A stretch of 64,000 nucleotides of DNA, from assembly GCF_046630445.1 (NCBI RefSeq), contig NC_092340.1, forward strand, positions 37,459,501-37,523,500, read 5' to 3'. The stretch is from Rutidosis leptorrhynchoides (Eukaryota > Streptophyta > Magnoliopsida > Asterales > Asteraceae). Position numbers and translations under genes: made by a program. Below the pieces are notes generated by a model. That model was not told where the DNA came from. It saw nothing but the letters and a program-made list of their open reading frames with translations, and did no database searches. Positions 1 to 12,297 of this stretch are shown piece by piece. Each line of letters opens with the position of its first letter. The first letter of the stretch is position 1.

Positions 1-774
1 TTACAATTCGAATCCCCAATTAGTTGGAATATTTATCTTCGGGTATAATAATAATTTGACAAGGACACTTGCAATTTATATTTATGACTGATGGACTGTT
101 ATGGACAAAAACCAGACGGACATATTGAATAATTCAGGACAAAGGACAATTAACCCATGGGCATAAAACTAAAATCAACACGTCAAACATCATGATTACG
201 GAAGTTTAAATAAGCATAATTCTTTTATTTCATATTTAATTTCCTTTATTTTATATTTAATTGCACTTCTAATTATCGCACTTTTATTTATTGTTATTTT
301 ATTTAATCGCACTTTTAATTATCGTACTTTTAATTATCGCAAGTTTATTTTATCGCACTTTTATTATTCGCAATTTCATTATCGTTATTTACTTTACGCT
401 TTAATTTAAGTCTTGTATTTTATATTTTACATTAGGTTTTAACTGCGACTAAAGTTTTAAAATCGACAAACCGGTCATTAAACGGTAAAAACCCCCCTTT
501 ATAATAATAATATTACTTATATATATATTTGTATTTTTATAAAATTAAACTAATATAGCGTTGAGCTTTGTTCAAAGATTTCCCTGTGGAACGAACCGGA
601 CTTACTAAAAACTACACTACTGTACGATTAGGTACACTGCCTATAAGTGTTGTAGCAAGGTTTAAGTATATCCATTCTATAAATAAATAAATATCTTGTG
701 TAAAATTGTATCGTATTTAATAGTGTTTTCCTAGTAAAATAATAACTATTTTATATACACCTCGTTCGACATCA
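1..774 (+). mobile_element. Athila-type LTR, 3'-terminal part (cut by window edge)
   Basis: This stretch matches, in reverse complement and with many substitutions, the first about 770 bases of the Athila LTR at 33328-35332. Shared blocks include the run around the conserved phrase ending in CCGGTCATTAAACGG, the block at 555-660 that reads through AAAGATTTCCCTGTGGAACG, and the terminus ending in CATCA at 774. The element is therefore on the plus strand. No tRNA-Asp primer site follows 774, so this is a 3' LTR or a solo LTR rather than a 5' LTR. It is clearly older than the copy at 33-50 kb. It abuts, and probably truncated, the F-box-like fragment that starts at 775. Confidence 0.75.
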
Positions 775-1041
775 CCCGTTGCGTAAAATAGCATTTGGGT
801 TCTCCGCAATATATGCGTCAAAGTAAACACATCGTAACTTATGGGTTTCCCAATGTGATATCCCCCATCTTTCAAACGAAAGTCTCTTATAAACCAAGAC
901 ATTCTTGGAACGTTCTTCGAATGTCTTACAAACTGATCTCGCCTTAAATAGTTGTGCCGAGGAATTCTGACCGACTCTAGACAAGATTTCATCAATCATG
1001 TCTCCGGGTAGGTCTCTTAAAATATTGGGTTGTCTATCCAT
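775..1041 (-). pseudogene. F-box-like protein fragment inside a retroelement
   Basis: A minus-strand reading frame starts with ATG at 1041 and runs into the LTR boundary at 774. Residues about 8-50 look like an F-box: LPGDMIDEILSRVG, then SVCKTFEERS and VYKRLSF, the spacing of the plant F-box family that binds SKP1 in SCF ubiquitin ligases. The C-terminal substrate-binding part is absent because the Athila LTR interrupts it. A possible 3' splice site (TTTTACAG) lies just upstream of the ATG. It sits downstream of the primer site of the family-R element whose 5' LTR is at 1988-5425, so it may be a host gene piece captured by that element. F-box assignment is by motif recognition only. Confidence 0.5.
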
Positions 1042-1177
1042 TTTGTGTTTTTAAACTGTAAAATAGACAAGAGTTAGATTCATAAAAAAATACTTATTAA
1101 TACAAGCAATTTTTACATATATCATAAAGCATAAGCACACTATATTACATATATTACACCACACGAATACAACTATC

Positions 1178-1345
1178 TTATTCTGACTCGCTCGTTTCTT
1201 CTTCTTCGGTTTTGGTTCGTTTTGCCAAGTTTCTAGGGATATATGATGTTCCCCTAATACTAGCTGTTGTTTTCCACAACGGTTTAGAAAAACCTGGTGG
1301 TTTAGAGGTTCCCGGGTCATTGTTACAACTTAAGGACTTCGGGGG
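1178..1345 (-). pseudogene. short ORF remnant in family-R internal region
   Basis: An open stretch of about 55 codons lies between two stops on the minus strand. It contains a Pro/Lys-rich start and an acidic end (TKTEEEETSESE). It has no recognisable domain. It lies between the Glu-rich ORF and the F-box-like fragment, all in the same orientation, and is probably part of the element's degenerate internal region. Confidence 0.3.
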
Positions 1346-1395
1346 TTAACGATACATATAAATTTCATCGGGGTTGGAATTAGATTTCTCTATTT

Positions 1396-1778
1396 TTATG
1401 CCATTTCCCTTATTATTTTCTTTTGCTTTTTTTTAAATTCAGTTGGGGTAATTTCTATAACATCATCGGAATTCTCGTCGGAATCCGATTCATCGGAGAA
1501 TTGGTAATCCTCCCAATATTTTGCTTCCTTGGCGGAAACACCATTGACCATGATTAACCTTGGTTGGTTGGTTGAGGATTTTCTTTTACTTAACCGTTTT
1601 ATTATTTCCCCCACCGGTTCTATTTCCTCCTCCGGTTCCTCCTCTTCCGGTTCTGATTCTTCTTCCGGTTCTGATTCTTCTTCCGGTTCCTCTTCGGAAC
1701 TTGTAAATCAGTCCAATATATATTCGACTCTTCATTATTATTAGGTGAGTCAATGGGATTTGTGCTAGAGGTAGACAT
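1396..1778 (-). pseudogene. Glu/Ser-rich ORF at the gag position of a family-R element
   Basis: About 195 bases downstream of the minus-strand primer site, an ATG at 1776-1778 opens a Ser/Asn-rich N-terminus. After a shift of frame the reading continues as repeated Glu-Pro-Glu-Glu units (about 1615-1700). It then becomes a basic and acidic tail with the segments KYWEDYQFSDESDSDENSDD and KKKQKKIIREMA, ending at 1396. The position is that of gag, but I see no gag domain, zinc knuckle or protease. The frame change suggests decay. It could be a lineage-specific gag-like protein or a captured host fragment. Confidence 0.35.
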
Positions 1779-1973
1779 CTATCACACAATATCAAACATG
1801 TTAAGAGATTAATATATCACATAATATATACATGTTAATAATATATAGTTTCCAACAAAAATGTTAAGCAATCATTTTTAAAGAAAACACAGTCGAAGTC
1901 CAGACTCACTAATGCATCCTAACAAACTCGATAAGACACACTAATGCAAATTTTCTAGTTCTCTAAGACCAAC

Positions 1974-1985
1974 GCTCGGATACCA
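1974..1985 (-). other. primer binding site (initiator tRNA-Met type)
   Basis: Read on the minus strand the site is TGGTATCCGAGC, one base from the usual plant tRNA-iMet primer site TGGTATCAGAGC. It starts two bases inside the LTR that begins at 1988. It identifies 1988-5425 as the 5' LTR of a minus-strand element. Confidence 0.7.
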
Positions 1986-1987
1986 AC

Positions 1988-4900
1988 TGAAATGTCCCGT
2001 TCTTATTGATTAAAAACGTTCCATATTAATTGATTTCGTTGCGAGGTTTTGACCTCTATATGAGACGTTTTTCAAAGACTGCATTCATTTTTAAAACAAA
2101 CCATAACCTTTATTTCATAAATAAAGGTTTAAAAAGCTTTACGTAGATTATCAAATAATGATAATCTAAAATATCCTGTTTACACACGACCATTACATAA
2201 TGGTTTACAATACAAATATGTTACATCGAAATCAGTTTCTTAAATGCAGTTTTTACACAATATCATACAAACATGGACTCCAAATCTTGTCCTTATTTTA
2301 GTATGCAACAGCGGAAGCTCTTAGTATTCACCTGAGAATAAACATGCTTTAAACGTCAACAAAAATGTTGGTGAGTTATAGGTTTAACCTATATATATCA
2401 AATCGTAACAATAGACCACAAGATTTCATATTTCAATACACATCGCATACATAGAGATAAAAATCATTCATATGGTGAACACCTGATAACCGACATTAAC
2501 AAGATGCATATATAAGAATATTCCCATCATTCCGGGACACCCTTCGGATATGATATAAATTTCGAAGTACTAAAGCATCCGGTACTTTGGATGGGGTTTG
2601 TTAGGCCCAATAGATCTATCTTTAGGATTCGCGTCAATTAGGGTGTCTGTTCCCTAATTCTTAGATTACCAGACTTAATAAAAAGGGGCATATTCGATTT
2701 CGATAATTCAACCATAGAATGTAGTTTCACGTACTTGTGTCTATTTTGTAAATCATTTATAAAACCTGCATGTATTCTCATCCCAAAAATATTAGATTTT
2801 AAAAGTGGGACTATAACTCACTTTCACAGATTTTTACTTCGTCGGGAAGTAAGACTTGGCCACTGGTTGATTCACGAACCTATAACAATATATACATATA
2901 TATCAAAGTATGTTCAAAATATATTTACAACACTTTTAATATATTTTGATGTTTTAAGTTTATTAAGTCAGCTGTCCTCGTTAGTAACCTACAACTAGTT
3001 GTCCGCAGTTAGATGTACAGAAATAAATTGATAAATATTATCTTGAATCAATCCATGACCCAGTGTATACGTATCTCAGTATTGATCACAACTCAAACTA
3101 TATCTATTTTGGAATCAACCTCAACCCTGTATAGCTAACTCCAACATTCACATATAGAGTGTCTATGGTTGTTCCGAAATATATATAGATGTGTCGACAT
3201 GATAGGTCGAAACATTGTATACGTGTCTATGGTATCTCAAGATTACATAATATACAATACAAGTTGATTAAGTTATGGTTGGAATAGATTTGTTACCAAT
3301 TTTCACGTAGCTAAAATGAGAAAAATTATCCAATCTTGTTTTACCCATAACTTCTTCATTTTAAATCCGTTTTGAGTGAATCAAATTGCTATGGTTTCAT
3401 ATTTAACTATATTTTATGAATCTAAACAGAAAAAGTATAGGTTTATAGTCGAAAAAATAAGTTACAAGTCGTTTTTATAAAGGTAGTCATTTCAGTCGAA
3501 AGAACGACGTCTAGATGACCATTTTAGAAAACATACTTCCACTTTGAGTTTAACCATAATTTTTGGATATAGTTTCATGTTCATAATAAAAATCATTTTT
3601 CCAGAATAACAACTTTTAAATCAAAGTTTATCATAGTTTTTAATTAACTAACCCAAAACAGCCCGCGGTGTTACTACGACGGCGTAAATCCTGTTTTAGG
3701 GTGTTTTTCGTGTTTCCAGGTCTTAAATCATTAAGTTAGCATATCATATATATATATAACATGTGTTTAGTTGATTTTAAAAGTGTAGTTAGAAGGATTA
3801 ACTTTATTTGCGAACAAGTTTAGAATTAACTAAACTATGTTCTAGTGATTACTAGTTTACCACTTCGAATATGATAGCTTTTTATGTATGAATCGAATGA
3901 TGTTATGAACATCATTACTACCTCAAGTTCCTTGGATAAACCTACTGGAAATGAGAAAAATAGATCTAGCTTCAAAGGATCCTTGGATGGCTTGAAAGTT
4001 CTTGAAGCAGAATTATGACATGAAAACAATTACAAGTAAGATTTCCACTCGAAATAAGATTGTTATAGTTATAGAAATTGAATTAAAGTTTGAATATGAT
4101 TATTACCTTGTATTAGAAAGATAACCTACTGTAAGTAACAAAGGTTTCTTGATCTTGGATGATTACTTGGAATGGATTTAGAAAACTTGGAAGTAAACTT
4201 GCAATCTTGGAAGTATTCTTGATTTTATGAAACTAGAACTTTTGGAATTTATGAAGAACACTTAGAACTTGAAGATAGAACTTGAGAGAGATCAATTAGA
4301 TGAAGAAAATTGAAGAATGAAAGTGTTTGTAGGTATTTTTGGTCGTTGGTGTATGGATTAGATATAAAGGATATGTAATTTTGTTTTCATGTAAATAAGT
4401 CATGAATGATTACTCATATTTTTGTAATTTTATGAGATATTTCATGCTAGTTGCCAAATGATGGTTCCCACATGTGTTAGGTGACTCACATGGGCTGTTA
4501 AGAGCTGATCATTGGAGTGTATATACCAATAGTACATACATCTAAAAGTTGTGTATTGTACGAGTACGAATACGGGTGCATACGAGTAGAATTGTTGATG
4601 AAACTGAACGAGGATGTAATTGTAAGCATTTTTGTTAAGTAGAAGTATTTTGATAAGTGTCTTGAAGTCTTTCAAAAGTGTATGAATACATATTAAAACA
4701 CTACATGTATATACATTTTAACTGAGTCGTTAAGTCATCGTTAGTCGTTACATGTAAATGTTGTTTTGAAACCTTTAGGTTAACGATCTTGTTGAATATT
4801 ATTAACCCATTATTTATTATAACAAATGAGATGTTAAATTGTTATATTATCATGATATTATGATATATAATATATCTTAGTATGATATATATACAGTTAA

Positions 4901-5425
4901 ATGTCGTTACAACGATAATCGTTACATATATGTCTCGTTTCGAAATCATTAAGTTAGTAGTCTTATTTTTACATATGTATTTCATTGTTAATACACTTAA
5001 TAATATATTTACTTATCATTTACCATAATTAACCAAGTGTATCAATATCTTAATATGATTCATATGTACCTAGTAAGACGTTGTTATAACGATAATCGTT
5101 ATATATATCGTTTTCGAGTTTCTTAAATTAATAGTCTCATTTTTATGTATATAACTCATTGTTAAAATACCTAATGAGATACATACTTATAATAAAATCA
5201 TGTTAACTATATATATAACCATATATATGTCATCGTATAGTTTTTACAAGTTTTAACGTTCGTGAATCACCGGTCAACTTGGGTGGTCAATTGTCTATAT
5301 GAAACCTATTTCAATTAATCAAGTCTTAACAAGTTTGATTGCTTAACATGTTAGAAACACTTAATCATGTAAATAACAATTTCATTTAATATATATATAA
5401 ACATGGAAAAGTTCGGGTCACTACA
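1988..5425 (-). mobile_element. family-R 5' LTR, copy A (3.4 kb)
   Basis: In plus coordinates the LTR starts TGAAATGTCCCG and ends GGGTCACTACA, so it has TG...CA termini. The same ends are found at 10831/51992 and 58887/62300. The adjoining primer site shows that it is a 5' LTR, with the internal region running left to 775. The LTR is AT-rich and has no long ORF. Like LARD-1 and LARD-2 it starts (minus strand) with TGTRRYGACCYG and carries the GAGGTCAAAACCTCG-like block near its other end, so these families are related. Confidence 0.8.
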
Positions 5426-6741
5426 AAATCCGCAATCGCCAATGGAATGTACCTATCGGGGTTATATAAATCCACATCACAAGCCCATGTGATAACATAC
5501 ACACAAAGTGTGCACTTCGCCAAAGGTGGTCAACCAAAATGCACAACCGTGCTAATTGGACCTATTACACAAGTCCATCAAATCCACCTATATGTGAAGT
5601 GAGCTCTATAACCGAGGATCACTTCACCCAACCCGCACCCATCCTATACATACATATGCACATAGTATATTGACACTCACCTTGAAATCTTGATGGATGC
5701 AAAACCAAAATCCGCAATCGTCAATGGAATGAACCTATTCCATTTATCACATAACAAACAACACAATTATGGTGGATTACAAACCAACCCATATTGACAC
5801 CTAGTGCTATAATGACCCAAATGCACTTTCAAGCACAACTCATGTCCAATCTCGCCAATAATCACTAACTAGAGTGATAATGGTTCTAATAACGCCAATC
5901 AAACCCAATCATAAGTGTTAAACACCTATCTTGCCCAAATTGACACATAAACTCTAATTTTGACCCATTTCAAAATTAGTCAACCAAATGGGTTCCAACA
6001 CTTCCAAAATCACTAAACTAAGTGATTATACCAAAATCAAAGCCTAAACATGGCCAAAACGTCAACCAACCCAGAACCCGCCAAGTATCAAAATAACTAG
6101 TCACCATAAACCCACTTCATCATCTAAATGGGTTTCACAATTTACAAGCTCAAAACCCTAACTTGAATATCAAATTATAAAGATGAAATTCGGAGTTGAG
6201 ACTTACCAACACTACCAAAACGCAGCCAAGAACGAAATGAACGACTTTAACACTTGAGCTTTCACCCGAATCGACCTTCTTCTACCCCAAATCCAGCTCT
6301 CTCTCTCTAAAATGGGTTTCTCTCACTAGGGTTTGAAGAGAGTGTTTGTGTGGGTGTAAAATGAGATAGAGATAAGGTTGGATCTGCATTTGTGACCTAC
6401 AAACCGTTCCCTAAGTGAAAAGACCATTTAGCCCCTTAAAAACCCCAAATTTAAGGTTAAATTCGTAACTTGCCAGCACCAATATTACGGCCGTAATCCC
6501 CAAAATTGCGGCCGTAATCCCCAATATTGCGGCCTTAATCCCCAATAGTGCGGCCGTAACTTGGATGTTTTCAGAAACATGTCACCCTGCTCAAAAGTTG
6601 CGGCCATAAGGCCATAAATTGCGGCCGTAATTTTTGGTTTTCAGGCCCTTTTTTGTTTTATGACTAGATTAAACAAACGTGGCTAAAGTTAAACACACGA
6701 TTCTTACAGGATGAGTTTGACAGGTTTAACGGGGTGTTACA
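5426..6741 (-). mobile_element. older Ty3/gypsy-type LTR remnant
   Basis: The right end reads GGGGTGTTACA, giving a minus-strand start TGTAACACCCCG, a common gypsy LTR beginning. There is no coding sequence. A direct repeat of about 30 bases built on AATCCGCAATCG occurs at 5426 and 5709. The stretch holds a palindrome array (6484-6629). The left part of the element was apparently displaced by the family-R element ending at 5425. The duplicated phrase GATGAGTTTGACAGGTTTA at 6712 and 6756 spans the right end, so the exact boundary is uncertain. Confidence 0.45.
6484..6629. repeat. 21-bp tandem array of GGCCGTAAT palindromes
   Basis: Four units, each centred on GGCC within ATTRCGGCCGTAAT-like sequence, have centres at 6490/91, 6511/12, 6532/33 and 6553/54, exactly 21 bp apart. 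A second pair has centres at 6603/04 and 6624/25, again 21 bp apart. The first unit is a perfect 14-bp palindrome (ATTACGGCCGTAAT). The array lies 110-260 bases inside the minus-strand start of the LTR remnant, the expected U3 region. Confidence 0.85.
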
Positions 6742-6843
6742 TCGATTCTTACGGGATGAGTTTGACAGGTTTAACGGAAAACACACGATTAGATTGTTTT
6801 TGTTGATCTGCACTTCTTGAAAAAAAATATAGATTTTCTAAAG

Positions 6844-7045
6844 GGAGGTGATACTCACACACCAGTTTTTGATCCATACACACCTAAATTACTATTATAC
6901 CTCTATTTACAATAATGGAAGTTAAACTCCCTAGATAAACATAAGGATATGATTGACTCCCTAGATAAACATAAGGATATGATTGTAAGTTTCAAGACAT
7001 AAAGTGTGTATGGATCAAAAACTAGTGTGTGAATATCAACTCCAT
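6844..7045. mobile_element. Mutator-like MITE (202 bp)
   Basis: The ends are inverted repeats of about 42 bases. The left end starts GGAGGTGATACTCACACACC and the right end is its near reverse complement. The direct repeat TTTTCTAAAG flanks both sides (6834-6843 and 7046-7055). A 9-10 bp target duplication with long terminal inverted repeats fits a Mutator-type non-autonomous element. The interior contains an exact 30-bp tandem duplication (6926-6985). There is no coding capacity. Confidence 0.75.
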
Positions 7046-7055
7046 TTTTCTAAAG

Positions 7056-7850
7056 CCATAATAATACAATTCGTTTAACATAAAATCATAAATAAAAATA
7101 TCTAATAAGGTCAATAATTTACTCTTTTGTTACCTGATGAGGAAAAAGAATATCGTGTGTTGGTGCGAAAAATCGCTTGCATCAATAATGATTTTTGTAT
7201 ATAAGTTAAACATTATTTTAATAATCTACATTTACGATATGTATACAATGATTGTCGTGAAGTTATATGTTTCGTTTGGATTATTATACTAGTAGTGAAC
7301 CTAAGAGAAAAAAAATAACATTTGATTCACTGCTGGTATATATAATTTGAAATATATTACTTGAAAAATAAAATATTTTACAAAGTTTAACTGTTTAAGC
7401 TCGTTACGTTGATCGTTTGTAGCAATATATGTTTTTACAATAGTAAATCGACAAGTGATACAAACTTTTTATTACATTCAAAGTTTAATAAATATATAAA
7501 ATTGGTTTAAGGAAAAGCGATATTTAAAAATATTATTAAATTGATAAAGGAAAGTAAAAAAGTTGAATAGTTTAGGTAAAATATGAAATTATGAAGTCGC
7601 CCTATATATGAACAGTATTAAACGTTAAAAATTTACGGAAAAAACAACGTAAAGTTGAGTAACAATTAGAATGTTTGTTTCTTAATGATGACACGACACA
7701 TAGGTATCAAAGCTAAAAGTGATACGTAAAACATGTGACCATATAGTTACTTTGGAGTAACTAAAAATATTTTTACTTGTTGCAATTCTAATTTCTAAGT
7801 ACATATTTATCATTTTTATTTTTCAAATTTAAATGCAGAAAAAAACTAAT
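7056..7850. other. AT-rich intergenic DNA, no gene seen
   Basis: No convincing ORF, RNA gene or repeat boundary is visible. It lies upstream of the ribosomal protein L35 promoter. Confidence 0.5.
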
Positions 7851-7936
7851 TGGGCTTACCTGATCTTATAGGGGCTTTTAATCCATAAATAAAAGTTGAC
7901 CAGTTTGGGCCGGCCTTTTGTACATAACAACCCTAA
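7851..7936 (+). promoter_or_regulatory. ribosomal-protein-type promoter elements (site II and telo-box)
   Basis: Two site II motifs (TGGGCT at 7851-7856, TGGGCC at 7906-7911) and a telo-box (AACCCTAA at 7929-7936) lie 90-175 bases upstream of the L35 start codon. This combination is typical of plant cytosolic ribosomal protein gene promoters, where TCP and telo-box binding factors act. Their presence suggests the locus could still be transcribed. Confidence 0.65.
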
Positions 7937-8024
7937 TCGTTTGTTCATTTTTTCTTGTTGGTAGGGTTTCAATTTTCCGGCAAGCAGCCAGACTTCATTC
8001 CAGTTCATCCCACAGTTTGAATCT

Positions 8025-9454
<1,430 letters not shown>

Positions 9455-10521
9455 AGTGAGATTTATTATGGAAAAGAGTAAATCTTTTTCCAGTTTTATG
9501 TAGGATTGATGATTCATGTATTTTAGGTGTTTGTTTTCCAGGCTTTTTGTTATTTTAATAATTTGTGTTATAATGATTTGTTGTTCCTTTGTTCAAAATC
9601 TTCAATTTGTTTTAAGGTTTTTAGTGACAATCTAGTTAAGAGAAGCTAATCTTCTAGCTGTTTAAAGGGCACACCATAGGTGCATATATTATATATTATA
9701 TGTTATATACATCAGAGTGTTTATTGTCAAATAGCTAATCTCTTGTTAGATAGTTCATCTGAAAAACGTCTGGAAACAGCATTAATGTAGTACGAATTTA
9801 TCAATTACGGATATAATAAGTCACTGATAATCTGCCCTGTAATCAAGTTATGAACACCATTTTAGGTCTTAACCATAGTCTAGTGTGTTATGTGTGCTAT
9901 TGTTACCAACACACTTTGGCACGAATTGTAATTGTTGCCTTAGAAGTTGGTGCCCGCCATGTGAAGCTCTTTGCAAACGTGGGAGCGGTTCGAGCTCTAT
10001 TTGTGCCAAGAATTTGCAAATGTTGCCACAGTGGGATCGGTTTCATTTTCGCCACATCGGAGGTATTTCTTAAGATGTCTGACACCTTCTTAAAAACAAC
10101 TGAAGTAGTGAGAACGACACAACGTTATAACTATTGATCAAGTTTTCATGTTTCCTAGAATTTTTACGACTTAATTAGTGCCACTTTTGCTGTACCCTCA
10201 TCATCGTCCAATATGATAAAGTGCTAGTTTTTTTTCTTTTCTTTGACAACTGAACTATTATTAAAACAGAACCCCTTGGCGAGGCGGTGGGAAGACATGA
10301 TGTGTCCAGTTTACATGATGCCTTTATTACTACTACCAAACATTCATCTTCCTGATTATTTTCTTTGAAAGTAAAATATAACTTCATCAAGACCATGTAC
10401 AAACCATTATATGCATTAGTCAAATACGGAGTATGTTTTATCAGTGCGTATATTTATTTCTTTGCGACTTTATTACCATTAAATTTCAGAGGTTTGGTTC
10501 TTGCGCATTCAAGTATTGTAA
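9455..10521. other. non-coding stretch downstream of RPL35, nothing recognised
   Basis: It contains the presumed 3' UTR of the L35 gene and AT-rich DNA. Short ORFs at 9850-10137 and 10175-10423 overlap on both strands and resemble no family I know. Confidence 0.4.
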
Positions 10522-10524
10522 TAA

Positions 10525-10830
10525 GAGCGGTACCAATGGTGCGTCCAGGTGAGCCGCCCAGCCTGGGCGCCGATGGCACGGAGGCCTTCCAGGGCCCGCC
10601 CAGCTCACACGTCTTCATTTTCGTCCATTTTGAGCAGATTTGTGGACGAGTTTTGGACAATTTTGTGACCGTTGCAAAATTAAAAACAGCCTAACTACTA
10701 CATCAAACGGCTATATGCCATTTTTTTTTTCCTTTCTTTTTTTACTGTATTTAAACACAACCCATTTACTTCATTTTACACACACAAATTTCATATTATT
10801 TCTCTCATTCCCATCATTTTTATATACTTC
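10525..10830. mobile_element. PIF/Harbinger-like element, left part
   Basis: The element begins GAGCGGTACCAATGG after the target duplication TAA (10522-10524). Its other end, 41 kb away, reads as GAGTGATCCCAACC in reverse complement and is followed by TAA (52433-52435). A 3-bp TAA duplication and short imperfect inverted ends fit PIF/Harbinger. A GC-rich block at 10545-10610 stands out from the AT-rich surroundings. The element is split by a family-R solo LTR inserted after 10830. Removing all inserts leaves about 740 bp, too short for a transposase. Confidence 0.6.
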
Positions 10831-11232
10831 TGAAATCTCCCGTTCATGTTGATTATAAACGTTCCATATTAATTGATTTAGTCGCGAGGTTTTGACCTCT
10901 ATATGAGACGTTTTTCAAAGACTGCATTCATTTTTAAAACAACCATAACCTTTATTTTATCTATAAAGGTTTAAAAAGCATTACGTAGATTATCAAATAA
11001 TGATAATCTAAAATATACCGTTTACATACGACGATTACATAATGGTTTACAATAAGAATATATTACATCAAAAATAAGTTTCTTGAATGCAGTTTTTACA
11101 TAATATCATACAAGCATGAACTCCAAATCTTGTCCTTATTTTAGTATGCAACAGCGGAAGCTCTTAATAATCACCTGAGTATAAACATGCTTAAAACGTC
11201 AACAAAAATGTTGGTGAGTTATAAGTTTAACC
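10831..11232 (-). mobile_element. family-R solo LTR, copy B, left part
   Basis: It starts TGAAATCTCCCGTTC, as in copy A. Direct repeat ACTTC flanks the complete insertion (10826-10830 and 51993-51997), so both ends of the LTR are present without internal sequence: a solo LTR left by recombination between LTRs. LARD-2 interrupts it at TAACC (11228-11232). Confidence 0.8.
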
Positions 11233-12261
11233 TGTGATGACCCGGAAATTTCCGATCAAATTTAAACTTTAATCTTTATATGTTTCCGACACGATAAGCA
11301 AAATCTGTAATGTTGAGTCTCGAAAAGTTTTGAAATCTATATTCATGTAATCAATTACCTTTTGACTATGCTCGACGATTCACGAACAATTAATGGTAAC
11401 TAGATATGTGTGTATATATATACATATAAATATTATTATTACTAATACTATTACCAATAACTAGTATTATTATTATAAATATCATTAATAATTTTATTAT
11501 TAAAAATTTCACTAAAATTATTATTATTACGATTTATTATTATTACACTTATCATAATACTTATAATCATTAAGTATTATTTTGATGTTATTATTATTAA
11601 CACTATTATTATTATTAGTATCTTTATAACATTTTCAATATTATCATTAGTATCATTAATAGTTCTATTATTATTATTAAATTATCATTATAAGTATTAG
11701 TATTATTTTTATTGATATTATTAATTATTTTTATCATTTATATTGTTATTATTTCTGTATTTATTATTATTAGTATTTTTGATTATAACTAATATATTTA
11801 TAATTATTAATCATTAATTCATTATTCATTAATATCATGTATATATAAATCGTACATTTAGATTTGGAAATCAGATTCAGTTTCACGTTCCTCTCATTTA
11901 TGTTTACATATTTGTTCTTGTCTGATTTTGGTTAGCTATCCACATCAAATTAATTGTACGAATTCAATTTAAGGCTTTATTTAATTATTTTCTGGATTCT
12001 CTTTTTCTCCTTGATTGAAGTTTGTCGATCCAATTCTATCCACTTAAGAATTATAATTATTATTATATATTTTAACTTTTACAAGTTGGCATCTCATTTC
12101 TATAACTTAAATTTCTGGAACAGTTTAAAGTTATAACTTATGGAATCCATCCGGTCACTTTCAATGATCTTTCGAATATGAAGTATACAAAGTTACAAAG
12201 AAATTCGGAACTTGATATTGTGTCCCTTTTTGACTAATTCCTTCATTCATATATGAATTGT

Positions 12262-12297
<36 letters not shown>

